Source: Limnephilus marmoratus
Lineage: Eukaryota > Arthropoda > Insecta > Trichoptera > Limnephilidae
DNA length: 64,000 nucleotides
Reading direction: 5' to 3'
NCBI GenBank assembly: GCA_917880885.1
Contig: OU862916.1
Coordinates: 53,170,831 to 53,234,830, forward strand
Both the position numbers and the translations under genes were made by a program. How positions within the stretch are numbered: position 1 is the stretch's first letter; each line of letters opens with the position of its first letter. This document shows positions 1 to 12,352 of the stretch, piece after piece. The notes under the pieces were generated by a model. The model ran no database searches. It was given only the letters and a program-made list of their open reading frames with translations, and was not told where the DNA came from.

Positions 1-1432
1 CGTGTCCAGGCGATGATTCTTAGTAAGAATTCAAAATTTCTCTCGGATCGGAATCGTAAAGCCAAAGTTATGACCGAACCCAAGTGTTAAAAAAATTATT
101 TAAAAAAAATCTCTTTAAAGAATTTAAGATTGATTCTTGTACAGACTATGATTCTTTATCAGAATCCAAAATTTCAGTCGGTTCGGAAATTTAGAGCCAA
201 AATTATAAACGACCACAATTATTGTTACAAAGCACGCGTAAAACGATGATTTTTTGCAAAAATTCTATATCTTAGTCAATTTTTTATTGATACGTGTCCA
301 GGCCATGATTCTTAGTAAGAATCCAAAATTTCAGTCGGTTCGGAAATGGTTCCGAACCGACTGGGATAATAGGGCCATGATTCTTAGTAAGAATCCAAAA
401 TTTTAGTCGGTCGGAACCATAGGGCCAAAGTTATGACCTAACCCAAGTGTTCAAACGTCTGCCCACGTGCTAAAACGACAAAACCCAAGTGTTAAAACGA
501 TGATATCATTTTTTTTTTAAATTTCTATATAGATTTTTAAATTGATTCGTGTACAGGTCATGATTCTTAGTAAGAATCCAATATTTCAGTCAGTTCGGAA
601 CCATAGGGCCAAAGCTATGGCCTAACCCAAGTGCTCAAACGTCCGACCCCAAGTGCTTAAATTTTAACGAAGCTTTTTTTTTAATTTTCTCTCTAGGTTT
701 TTTGATAGATTCGTGTACAAGTCATGATTCTTAGTAAGAATCCAAAATTTCAGTCGGTTCGGGACCATAGGGCCAAAGTTATGGACTAACCCAAGTGCTC
801 AAACGTCCGACCCCAAGTGCTTAAATTTTAACGAAGCTTTATTTTTAATTTTCTATGTAGATTTTTTGATTGATTGTGTACAGGTCATGATTCTTAGTAA
901 GAATCCAAAATTTCAGTCGGTTTGGAACCATAGGGCCAAAATTATGACCGACACCAAGTGTTCAAACGTCCGACCCCCAAGTGCTAAAACGTCCGAACCC
1001 AAGTGTTAAAACGATGAAATTTAAAAAAAAAATCTCATTTAGATTTTTTTATTGATTCGTGTACAGACCATGATTTTTAGTAAGAATCCAAAATTTCAGT
1101 CGGTCGGAACCATAGGGCCAAAGTTATGACCTAACCTAAGTGTTCAAACGTCTGTTCACGTGCTAAAACGACAAAACCCAAGTGTTAGAACGATGATATC
1201 ATTTTATTTAATTTTCTATGTAGATTTTTTAAATTGATTCGTGTACAGGTCATGATTCTTAGTAAGAATCCAATATTTCAGTTGGTTCGGAACCATAGGA
1301 CCAAGTTATGACCGAACCCAAGCGCTCAAACGTCCGACCCCAAGTGCTAAAATGACGAAGATTGATTTAAACGAAGTTTTTTGTTTAAATTTTCGATGTA
1401 GATTTTTTGATAGAATCGTTTACAGATTCTTA
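1..1432. repeat. Satellite block 1 (left flank of TIR element)
   Basis: Degenerate tandem units of about 70-185 bp. Each carries the core GATTCTTAGTAAGAATC followed by an AAAATTTCAGTCGG stretch, a GGTTCGGAACC dyad, GGGCCAAAGTTATGACC and one to three CCAAGTGYTAAAACG modules, then a T-rich spacer ending GATTCGTGTACAG. The block is cut at 1430-1432 (TTA) by the next element. The uninterrupted version of the same site is visible near 6503-6520. No coding potential. Confidence 0.93.
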
Positions 1433-2010
1433 TAGTCCAGTCAAGTTAAACATGAAAAGGGGGTTGTGCTTGCAAAAGGTCCGGTCATTCTGAATTTTTT
1501 ATATGTTGTTAGGACCTAAATCAGTAATAAAAAAAAATTTTGCAACTTAGAAAGTGCTGTGCGAGCGGCGGTGGATCCAAAAAACCAAGAAATTTTCGGA
1601 TTTTTTTCAGTTTTTGCTCAATATCTCAGTGAAGGAAGGGTCTGACCGGTATAGTTAGTATAGATACTTTTAAAGTAGACTAAATTTGCTACAATTTGAG
1701 ACCAAAGCAAGCTATATACAGCCTTTGGTTTTCAAGATACAGTTCTTCGAAAATAGGCCATTTTTTTTCAAAAAGTAATTTTTTCGAAATGGTCACTTAT
1801 TTTGTAAAATATTTTCTAAAACACGTATCCCACGTCAAATATTATATGAAATAAAATTGTAGTAAATTTAATTAGCTTTCATTTAAAACTAGATTGATAT
1901 CTGTAGACCTAACGGTTCTCTCAAGAACTCCAGATAACCAAAAACAGTCATAGGCGGGTTTTGGTGGGAAATGCAAATAAACTGTTCTCACGTCTTTTTA
2001 TGGTTTTATT
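1433..2010 (+). repeat. Left terminal inverted repeat
   Basis: Runs from TAGTCCAGTCAAG to the CGTCTTTTTATGGTTTTATT stretch. It matches the reverse complement of 4454-5021 with scattered substitutions and small indels. Confidence 0.88.
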
Positions 2011-2230
2011 TATCAAACAGGTTTTTTTGTTATTGTTAACACATTTTTGATGAAAAAAAGAAAAGATAATACATCTATCGGGAATAACGTCATCTTCAAA
2101 CATTGTTTTATATACCTACATACTAAAATGCTTGTACAAACACCATGGTACCTACGGTAAGGACAAGTTATATGTACACAAAAAATAAAACTAATATAAA
2201 CCACGTAGGTATTGTGTCTTAGTTGCAAAA

Positions 2231-4416
2231 TCATGTCTTTCTTTTTATCTTAGATGGCCCGGGCTTAGGCTCGCACGAAGAAGGTGTCTCGATATCTGTG
2301 ATGGACGCTGGGAGAGGCGCCCAGTCTGTAGTCGGGTCATCTTCATCGTCCGAGCATTTCAGCTCCACATCCGGAACGTTATTGCACAATTTTCCACCGC
2401 ATGACTGACAGAGGACTGAGCAGTGGAGCCCAGCCTTTCTGCACGAGCAGCTCCCAGAGCATCCTTTCTTGCATTTATATGAAATTTTTCGCAGAAGGGC
2501 AGGAGGTGCGGGATCCATCGTGGTGGGGATGGGGGTGAGTCCTTGAGAAGACAGCTTCCACCCCCATTCAGTGGCATTCAAGTTGATTCCTCGCCACTTC
2601 TGTACTTGGAGGTAGCACCTTTCTGCATGGTGGCCTGCGGCATCTTCCGTCGGTGGCAAACGGGCGAGGTTTATGCTTGTTGAAGTGACAAACGTCTTAT
2701 ACCTCAGGAAATCCAAAGTATCCCTCGCGATGTCACCCCCATATAGAGCCACAAAGCACTTGATGCCTGCTTCACTTATGGCTTGTGGGGTGGAGTCTGG
2801 CCGAAGGAAGACCTCCACTTGCTCAGCAAGTGATTCACTCTTGCTCAGAAGTGTGGTGATTTTGGTCTTTCCTTGGCCAAACGGTGCTGAGGTGGTATCG
2901 CACCCGGTAAACGCGTGGGTATATAGTACCGTTCCTGGTAATCGCCGGGAGCCCTGGTGATTGTAGGAGGTCATAGAGTAGTGACAGCAACCAGCTTCAT
3001 CCTTGGTGCTCTTCTGAAGATAGACGTTTGTCTTTTCAGCACCTAAACCATTGAGAAGAACGAGCAGGTCGACGTCTTCTCCCACTATGAAGACCCGATC
3101 GGCTACTGCTCTTTTTGAAAGCGCCATCATGACGATCTCTCGATCCGCATCTTCTTCGACAACAGCCACTTCTACTCCATCCTTCTGAAAGGCGTCACAG
3201 AGAAGAGTTATAAGGCGTCTCTTATTGTTCTCATTGCCCAATACATGCTCTTGAGTAATTTGAATTGCTGTGGATTCATCGAACATCAATTCGTAGCTGG
3301 AATGAGCTGCGTAGCGCTGGAGTCTTTCCGCTGTTTTAGTGTTTTTTTGGTAGCATCTTCGGGGTAGCCGTCAAAACGATGGAGACGTTCTTCCCAAAGT
3401 GGTTTCGGACGTAGGTGGTTTAACGCGTCAAAAGTGCTCGAACCGTACTCTTCCGCTGCCACACGACCTTGTGCAAGAGGTAGCCACCATCCAAAATGAC
3501 GTGAGTGCTGGCATCTATCGGCATGTGGCTGGAAAGAGGAGTGAAGGCAGAGTACAGAGTAGATTTTGTGCCCTTGCGCATCCCTTGTTCATTGAACAGA
3601 GACATCGGGAACGGGGCCAACTCATATTTGAAGTCATCCTGTAAATCCTGTTCAGATTGCTTTGTAATACACACTCGCTGGAAAATTGTGAGCGGATCCA
3701 CAGCCACTCTTCTGTTTTTGTCCGGCAGTTTAACGGTTGAGGTGATCGATGCCAGCGTGGTAACTTTATTTTTCCGCTTTACTATTACCTTGTCGTACAT
3801 TTGCCCCACAATCTTCATCACTCCCTCCGTTCCAACTCTCTGGGCTGTGTGGCAATCAATTTCAGGACCTGCCAATAAACCACTACTGATAGAAATCAAA
3901 CTGTCAGTTTTGGGACATGGAGGGTGGAGAGTAAACCAGTTTTTTAGTTTTTCCACGTCACTATTATGTCGGATGACTCTAGAAGGTCTCACGTCTACAT
4001 GCTGCTCTCCAGTAGGACATGAGATGCTGCAAAAACTTTCCAAATGTTTCACAAATGTTCAACATAAACACCATTCCTGTTGTCCACCTTGCCTGAACAC
4101 TGTCGGAGATTCCCCTTCCTTGGGTCAACCCACCGTAGGTTTTCATAGATCGCATCAGCTTCTGCTCAATTGTTAGATCTGACCACAACCCAGACCAAAA
4201 CTTGTCAGACCGGCGAATGGTGAAGAGTCCTTTTGTGAACATGTCATATTCACTTTTATCCATCCGATCTTGTAGAGCCATCATATCCTGAAGGTAGAGG
4301 TGCGCTCTCTAAGCATACAAAAAATGTCCAGCTGCGTGGAAAAAAGGGAGCATCTTGTGGATAGTGTACAAATGAAGGTTCCAATCACCAGCACGCTCTG
4401 CCTGGATGAATAGTTA
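2231..4416 (-). pseudogene. Decayed transposon protein: FEN1/PIN-like nuclease motifs plus Cys-rich tail
   Basis: No function is assigned with certainty. The frame is broken: an in-frame TAG in the LYA-RAHLYLQDM block near 4310, then frame changes near 4030, 3430 and 3315. Blocks in order are QAERAGDWNLHLYTIH and MLPFFHAAGHFLYA (about 4415-4310), FTIRRSDKFWSGLWSD and GGLTQGRGI (about 4240-4120), and finally a 352-residue stretch (3289-2231). In that stretch EEDADRE (45-51), VGEDVDLLVLL (69-79) and AFTGCDTTSA (126-135) resemble the acidic metal-binding motifs of FEN1/XPG-type nucleases, whose hallmark includes SEDxD and GCD. Residues 273-302 form a Cys cluster (CKKGCSGSCSCRKAGLHC). A splice-acceptor-like CAG precedes QAERAG, so a lost 5' exon is likely. 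The same block order recurs in uncharacterised animal repeat proteins; the nuclease fold is my inference. Confidence 0.68.
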
Positions 4417-4453
4417 GAATTAATAGATGACTAATGGAATTACTTCACAGCAC

Positions 4454-5021
4454 AATAAAACCATAAAAAGACGTGAAAACAGTTTATTTGCATTTCCCCC
4501 CAAAACCCACCTATGACTGTTTTTGGTTATCTGGCGTTCTTGAGAGAACCGTTAGGTCTACAGATATCAATCTAGTTTTAAATGAAAGCTAATTAAATTA
4601 CCTACAATTTTATTTCATATAATATTTGACGTGGGATACGTGTTTTAGAAAATATTTTACAAAATAAGTGACCACTTCGAAAAAATTTCACTTTTTGGAA
4701 AAAATGGCCTATTTTCGAAGAACTGTATCTTGGAAACCAATGGCTGCATATAGCTCGCTTTGATCTCAAATTGTGGAAAATTTAGTCTACTTTAAAAGTA
4801 TATACACAAACTATACCGGTCAGACTCTTCCTTCACTGAGATATTGAGCAAAAACTGAAAAAAATCCGAAAATTTCTTGGTTTTTTGGGTCCACCGCCGC
4901 TCGCACAGCACTTTCGAAGTTGCAAAATTTTTTTTTATTACTGTTTTAGGTCCAACAACATATAAAAAATTCAGAATGACCGGACCTTTTGCAAGCACGG
5001 ATGTACATCTTGACTGGGCTA
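4454..5021 (-). repeat. Right terminal inverted repeat
   Basis: Inverted copy of 1433-2010, ending TTGACTGGGCTA, followed by the TTA target duplication. Confidence 0.88.
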
Positions 5022-8000
5022 TTAGTAAGAATCCAAAATTTCAGACGTTTCGGAGCAATAGGGCGGATGTTATAACCGACAATAACTGTTGTTACAAAGC
5101 GTCCATAAAACGAAGAATTTTTTCAAAATTTCTGTTTTTAGCCGATTTTTTTATTGATACGTGTCCAGGCGATGATTCTTAGTAAGAATTCAAAATTTCT
5201 CTCGGATCGGATTCGTAAAGCCAAAGTTATGACCGAACCCAAGTGTTAAATTAATTATTTTTAAAAAATCTCTTTAAAGAATTTAAGATTGATTCTTGTA
5301 CAGACTATGATTCTTAGTCAAATCCAAAATTTCAGTAGGTTCAGAAATGGTACCGAACCGACTGGGTTAATAGGGCCGCAGTTATGACCTAACCCTAGTG
5401 TTAAAACGTCTGCCCCAAGTGCCGAAACGACAAAACCCAAGTGTTAAAACGATATCATTTTTTTTAAATTTTCTATGTAAATTTTTTAATTGATTCGTGT
5501 ACAGGTCATGATTCTTAGTAAGAATTCAAAATTTCAGTCGTTTCGGGACCATAGGGCCAAAGTTATGGACTAACCCAAGTGCTCAAACGTCCGACCCCAA
5601 GTGCTTAAATTTTAACGAAGCTTTATTTTTAATTTTCTATGTAGATTTTTTGATTGATCGTGTACAGGTCGATGATTCTTAGTAAGAATTCAAAATTTCT
5701 CTCGGATCGGAATCGTAAAGCCAAAGTTATGACCGAACCCAAGTGTTAAAAAAATTATTTAAAAAAAATCTCTTTAAAGAATTTAAGATTGATTCTTGTA
5801 CAGACTATGATTCTTAGTCAGAATCCAAAATTTAAGTCGGTTCGGAACCTTAGAGCCAAAATTATAAACGTCGACAATTATTGTTACAAAGCACGCGTAA
5901 AACGATGATTTTTTGCAAAAATTCTATATCTTAGTCAATTTTTTATTGATACGTGTCCAGGCCATGATTCTTAGTAAGAATCCAAAATTTCAGTCGGTTT
6001 GGATCCATAGGGCCAAAATTATGACCGACACCAAGTGTTCAAACGTCCGACCCTCAAGTGCTAAAACGTCCGAACCCAAGTGTTAAAACGATGAAATTTA
6101 AAAAAAAATCTCATTTAGATTTTTTTAATTGATTCGTGTACAGACCATGATTCTTAGTAAGAATCCAAAATTTCAGTCGGTCGGAACCATAGGGCCAAAG
6201 TTATGACCTAACCTAAGTGTTCAAACGTCTGTTCACGTGCTAAAACGACAAAACCCAAGTGTTAGAACGATGATATCATTTTATTTAATTTTCTATGTAG
6301 ATTTTTTAAATTGATTCGTGTACAGGTCATGATTCTTAGTAAGAATCCAATATTTCAGTTGGTTTGGAACCATAGGACCAAGTTATGACCGAACCCAAGC
6401 GCTCAAACGTCCGACCCCAAGTGCTAAAATGACGAAGATTGATTTAAACGAAGTTTTTTGTTTAAATTTTCGATGTAGATTTTTAGATAGAATCGTTTAC
6501 AGATTCTTAGTAAGAATCCAAAATTTCAGACGTTTCGGAGCAATAGAGCGGATGTTATAACCGACAATAACTGTTGTTACAAAGCGTCCATAAAACGAAG
6601 AATTTTTTCAAAATTTCTGCTTTTAGCCGATTTTTTTATTGATACGTGTCCAGGCGATGATTCTTAGTAAGAATTCAAAATTTCTCTCGGATCGGATTCG
6701 TAAAGCCAAAGTTATGACGGAACCCAAGTGTTAAATTAATTATTTTTAAAAAATCTCTTTAAAGAATTTAAGATTGATTCTTGTACAGACTATGATTCTT
6801 AGTCAAATCCAAAATTTCAGTAGGTTCGGAAATGGTACCGAACCAACTGGGTTAATAGGGCCGCAGTTATGACCTAACCCTAGTGTTAAAACGTCTGCCC
6901 CAAGTGCCGAAACGACAAAACCCAAGTGTTAAAACGATATCATTTTTTTTTAATTTTCTATGTAAATTTTTTAATTGATTCGTGTACAGGTCATGATTCT
7001 TAGTAAGAATTCAAAATTTCAGTCGGTTCGGGATCATAGGGCCAAAGTTATGGACTAACCCAAGTGCTTAAATTTTAACGAAGCTTTATTTTTAATTTTC
7101 TATGTAGATTTTTTGATTGATCGTGTACAGGTCGATGATTCTTAGTAAGAATTCAAAATTTCTCTCGGATCGGAATCGTAAAGCCAAAGTTATGACCGAA
7201 CCCAAGTGTTAAAAAAATTATTTAAAACAAAATCTCTTTAAAGAATTTAAGATTGATTCTTGTACAGACTATGATTCTTAGTCAGAATCCAAAATTTCAG
7301 TGGGTTCGGAACCTTAGAGCCAAAATTATAAACGTCGACAATTATTGTTACAAAGCACGCGTAAAACGATGATTTTTTGCAAAAATTCTATATCTTAGTC
7401 AAACGTCCGACCCCAAGTGCTTAAATTCTAACGAAGCTTTTTTTAAATTTTTCTACGTAGATTTTTTGATTGATTCGTGTACAGGTCATGATTCTTAGTA
7501 AAAATCCAAAATTTCAGTCGGTTTGGATCCATAGGGCCAAAATTATGACCGACACCAAGTGTTCAAACGTCCGACCCCCAAGTGCTAAAACGTCCGAACC
7601 CAAGTGTTAAAACGATGAAATTTAAAAAAAAATCTCATTTAGATTTTTTTAATTGATTCGTGTACAGACCATGATTCTTAGTAAGAATCCAAAATTTCAG
7701 TCGGTCGGAACCATAGGGCCAAAGTTATGACCTAACCTAAGTGTTCAAACGTCTGCCCACGTGCTAAAATGACAAAACCCAAGTGTTAGAACGATGAAAT
7801 CATTTTTTTAAATTTTCTATGTTGATTTTTTAATTGATTCGTGTACAGGTCATGATTCTTAATAAGAATCCAATATTTCAGTTGGTTCGGAACCATAAAG
7901 CCAAGTTATGACCGAACCCAAGTGCTCAAACGTCCGACACCAAGTGCTAAAATGACGAAGATTGATTTTAAATAAGTTTTTTTTCTAAATTTTCGATGTA

Positions 8001-11000
8001 GATCATTTGATAGAATCGTGTACAGACCATGATTCTTAGTAAGAATCCAAAATTTCAGTCGGTCGGAACCATAGGGCCAAAGTTATGACCTAACCTAAGT
8101 GTTAAAACGTCTGCCCCAAGTGCCGAAACGACAAAACCCAAGTGTTAAAACGATATCATTTTTTTTAAATTTTCTATGTAAATTTTTTAATTGATTCGTG
8201 TACAGGTCATGATTCTTAGTAAGAATCCAATATTTCAGTCAGTTCAGAACCATAGGGCCAAAGTTATGGCCTAAACCAAATGCTCAAACGTCCGACCCCA
8301 AGTGCTTAAATTCTAACGAAGCTTTTTTTTAATTTTTCTACGTAGATTTTTTGATTGATTCGTGTACAGGTCATGATTCTTAGTAAGAATTCAAAATTTC
8401 AGTCGGTTCGGGACCATAGGGCCAAAGTTATGGACTAACCCAAGTGCTCAAACGTCCGACCCCAAGTGCTTAAATTTTAACGAAGCTTTATTTTTAAATT
8501 TTCTATGTAGATTTTTTGATTGATCGTGTACAAGTCGATGATTCTTAGTAAGAATTCAAAATTTCTCTCGGATCAAAAGGTAAAGCCAAAGTTATGACCG
8601 AACCCAAGAGTTAAAAAAATTATTTAAAACAAAATCTCTTTAAAGAATTTAAGATTGATTCTTGTACAGACTATGATTCTTAGTCAGAATCCAAAATTTC
8701 AGTCGGTTCGGAACCTTAGAGCCAAAATTATAAACGTCGACAATTATTGTTACAAAGCACGCGTAAAACGATGATTTTTTGCAAAAATTCTATATCTTAG
8801 TCAAACGTCCGACCCCAAGTGCTTAAATTCTAACGAAGCTTTTTTTTAATTTTTCTACGTAGATTTTTTGATTGATTCGTGTACAGGTCATGATTCTTAG
8901 TAAAAATCCAAAATTTCAGTCGGTTTGGATCCATAGGGCCAAAATTATGACCGACACCAAGTGTTCAAACGTCCGACCCCCAAGTGCTAAAACGTCCGAA
9001 CCCAAGTGTTAAAACGATGAAATTTAAAAAAAAAATCTCATTTAGATTTTTTTAATTGATTCGTGTACAGACCATGATTCTTAGTAAGAATCCAAAATTT
9101 CAGTCGGTCGGAACCATAGGGCCAAAGTTATGACCTAACCTAAGTGTTCAAACGTCTGCCCACGTGCTAAAATGACAAAACCCAAGTGTTAGAACGATGA
9201 TATCTTTTTTTTTAATTTTCTATGTAGATTTTTTAATTGATTCGTGTACAGGTCATGATTCTTAGTAACAATACAATATTTCAGTTGGTTCGGAACCATA
9301 GGACCAAGTTATGACCGAACCCAAGTGCTCAAACGTCCGACCCCAAGTGCTAAAATGACGAAGATTGATTTTAACGAAGTTTTTTTTTTAAATTTTCGAT
9401 GTAGATTTTTTGATAAAATCGTGTACAGGTCATGATTCTTAGTCAGAATCCAAAATTTCAGTCGGTTCGGAACCTTAGAGCAAAAATTATGAACGACCAC
9501 AATTATTGTTACAAAGCACGCGTAAAATTATGATTTTTTGCTAAAATTCTATATCTTAGTCAATTTTTTATTGATACGTGTCCATGCCATGATTCTTGGT
9601 AAGAATCAAAATTTCAGACGTTTCTGAGCCATAGGGCGGAAGTTATAACCAACAATAATTGTTGTTACAAAGCGCCCGTAAAACTATGAATTTTTTCAAA
9701 AATTCTACTTTTAGCTGATTTTTTATTGATACGTGTCCAGGCCATGATTCCTAGTTAGAATGCCAAATTTCAGTCGGTTCGGAAATGGTTCGGAACCAAC
9801 TGGATTAATTGGGCCAAGTTATGACTTAACCCAAGTGTTAAAACGTCTGCCCCAAGTGCTAAAACGACAAAACCCAAGTGTTAAAACGATATCATTTTTT
9901 TTAAATTTTCTATGTTGATTTTTTAATTGATTCGTGTACAGGTCATGATTCTTAGTAAGAATCCAATATTTCAGTCAGTTCGGAATCAAAGGACCAAAGT
10001 TATGGCCTAACCCAAGTGCTCAAACGTCCGACCCCAAGTGCTTAAATTTTAACGAAGCTTTTGTTTAATTTTCTATGTAGATTTTTTGATTGATACGAAT
10101 CAAATGTACACGAGTACAGGTCATGATTCTTAGTAAGTATCCAAAATTTCAGTCGATTCGGAGCCATAGGGCGGAAGGTAACTTCCGAACAGTGTTATAA
10201 AACCGACAATAATTGTTGTTACAAAGCACCCGTTAAACGAAGAATTTTTGTAAAAATTCTTCTTTTAGCTGATTTTTTATTGTTACATGTCCAGGCCATG
10301 ATTCTTAGTAAGAATCCAAAATTTCAGTCGGTTCGGAACCATATGGCCAAAGTTATGACCGACACCAAGTGTTCAAACGTCCGACCCCAAGTGCTAAAAC
10401 GACTGAACCCAAGTGTTAAAACGATGAAATTAAAAAAAATTCTCATTAAAGATTTTTTTATTGATTCATGTACAGACCATGATTCTCAGTAAGAATCAAA
10501 ATTTCAGTCGATTCGGAGCCATCGGGCGGAAGTTACAACCGACAATTATTGTTGTTACAAAGCGCCCGTAAAACGATGAATTTTTGTAAACATTCTTCTT
10601 TTAGCTGATTTTTTATTGATACGTGTCCAGGCCATGATTCTTAGTAAGAATCCAAAATTTCAGTCAATAATAGGGCCAAAGTTATGACCTAACCCAAGTG
10701 TTCAAACGTCTGCCCCAAGTGCTAAAACGACAAAACCCAAGTGTTAAAACGATATTATTTTTTTGAAATTTTCTATGTAGATTTTTTAATTGATTCGTGT
10801 ACAGACCATGATTCTTAGTAAGAAGCCAAAATTTCAGATGTTTCGGAGCCATAGGGCGGATGTTATTACTGACAATAATTGTTGTTACAAAGCGTCCGTA
10901 AAACGAAGAATTTTTTCAAAATGTCTACTTTTAGCCGATTTTTGATTGATACGTGTCCAGGCGATGATTCTTAGTAAGAATCCAAAATTTCAGTCGGTTT

Positions 11001-12130
11001 GGAACCATAGGGCCAATATTATGACCGACACCAAGTGTTCAAACGTCCGACTCCAAGTGCTAAAACGACCGAATCCAAGTGTTAAAACGATTATATCATT
11101 TTTTTTAAATTTTCGATGTTGATTTTTTTATTGATTCGTGTACAGACCATGATTCTTAGTAAGAATCCAATATTTCTCTCAGATCGGAATCGTAAAGTCA
11201 AAGTTATGACCGAACCCAAGTGTTAAAAAAATTATTTAAAAAAAAATCTTTTTAAGGAATTTAAGATTGATTCTTGTACAGACTATGATTCTTAGTCAGA
11301 ATCCAAAATTTCAGTTGGTTCGGAACCTTAGAGCAAAATTATGAACGACTACAATTATTGTTACAAAGCACGCGTAAAACGATGATTTTTTGCAAAAATT
11401 CTATATCTTAGTCATTTTTTTATTGATACGTGTCCATGCCATGATTCTTGGTAAGAATCAAAATTTCAGACGTTTCGAAGCCATAGGGCGGAAGTTATAA
11501 CCTACAATAATTGTTGTTACAAAGCGCCCGTAAATCGATGAATCTTTGCAAAAGTTCTTCTTTTAGCTGATTTTTTATTGATACGTGTCCAGGCCATGAT
11601 TCTTAGTAAGAATCCAAAATTTCAGTCGGTTCGGAAATGGTTCCGAGCCGACTGGGTTAATAGGGCCAAAGTTATGACCTTACCCAAGTGTTAAAACGTC
11701 TGCCCCAAGTGCTTAAACTACAAAACCCAAGTGTTAAAACGATATCATTTTTTTTAAATTTTCTATGTAGATTTTTTAATTGATTCGTGTACAGGTCATG
11801 ATTCTTTGTAAGAATCCAATATTTCAGTCAGTTCAGAACCACAGGGCCAAAGCTATGGCCTAAACCAAGTGCTCAAACGTCCGACCTCAAGTGCTTAAAT
11901 TTTAACGAAGCTTTTTTGAATTTTCTATGATTGATTCGTGCCAGGCCATGATTCTTAGTAAAAATCCAAAATTTCAGTCGGTTCGGAACCATATGGTCAA
12001 AGTTATGACCGACACCAAGTGTTCAAACGTCCGACTACAAGTGCTAAGACGACTGAACCCACGTGTTAAAACGATGAAATTTTAAAAAAAATTCTCATTT
12101 AGATTTTTTTAATTGATTCGTCTACAGACC
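5022..12130. repeat. Satellite block 2, higher-order array
   Basis: Longest satellite run in the window (7.1 kb). Same unit family as block 1. Long stretches repeat as higher-order units, for example the GTGTCCAGGCGATGATTC start at about 5164 returns at about 6650. Several unit subtypes alternate: one has an ACAATAATTGTTGTTACAAAG module, another has CCAAGTG modules. Only short chance reading frames are present. It stops abruptly at GTCTACAGACC where unrelated sequence begins. Confidence 0.94.
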
Positions 12131-12330
12131 ATTGTTACGTTATAAAAGATAAAGAATAGACCCCCTTATTCCTGTTGCGAGGGGCTAGTCAATTGGCCCC
12201 CAGTGCACAGCTCGCCGTACCGCCCCCTCTCCGCCCCCCTCTCCGCACGCGGAGGTCCGTGGCCCCAGTGCCGAACGGCACCCGGCATTCATTCCCCCGC
12301 TGGCTTCGGGCTTGACAACAGTGTCCACAG

Positions 12331-12352
12331 ACACAGCGCCGCGGCGCTGTGT
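12331..12352. repeat. 22-bp perfect GC-rich palindrome
   Basis: Self-complementary sequence centred on GCCGCGGC with ACACAGC arms, inside a GC-rich segment with TATA-like AT sequence on either side. Function unknown. Confidence 0.75.

Larger units (their letters stand above)
1433..5021 (-). mobile_element. 3.6-kb TIR DNA transposon with FEN1/PIN-like gene, TSD TTA
   Basis: The ends read TAGTCCAGTCAAG on the left and, reverse-complemented, TAGCCCAGTCAAG on the right. The inverted repeats continue with high similarity for about 570 bp. TTA stands immediately outside both ends (1430-1432 and 5022-5024). The unoccupied satellite site (GATTC-TTA-GTAAGAATCC) has a single TTA, so this is a true 3-bp target duplication. 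A decayed minus-strand gene fills the centre. I cannot assign it to a named transposon superfamily. A 3-bp TSD recalls PIF/Harbinger and CACTA, but no DDE transposase is visible. Confidence 0.88.

Noticed and set aside
2223..2408. Plus-strand frames over the FEN1/PIN-like gene
   Set aside because: Antisense shadows of the minus-strand gene, which has the conserved blocks.
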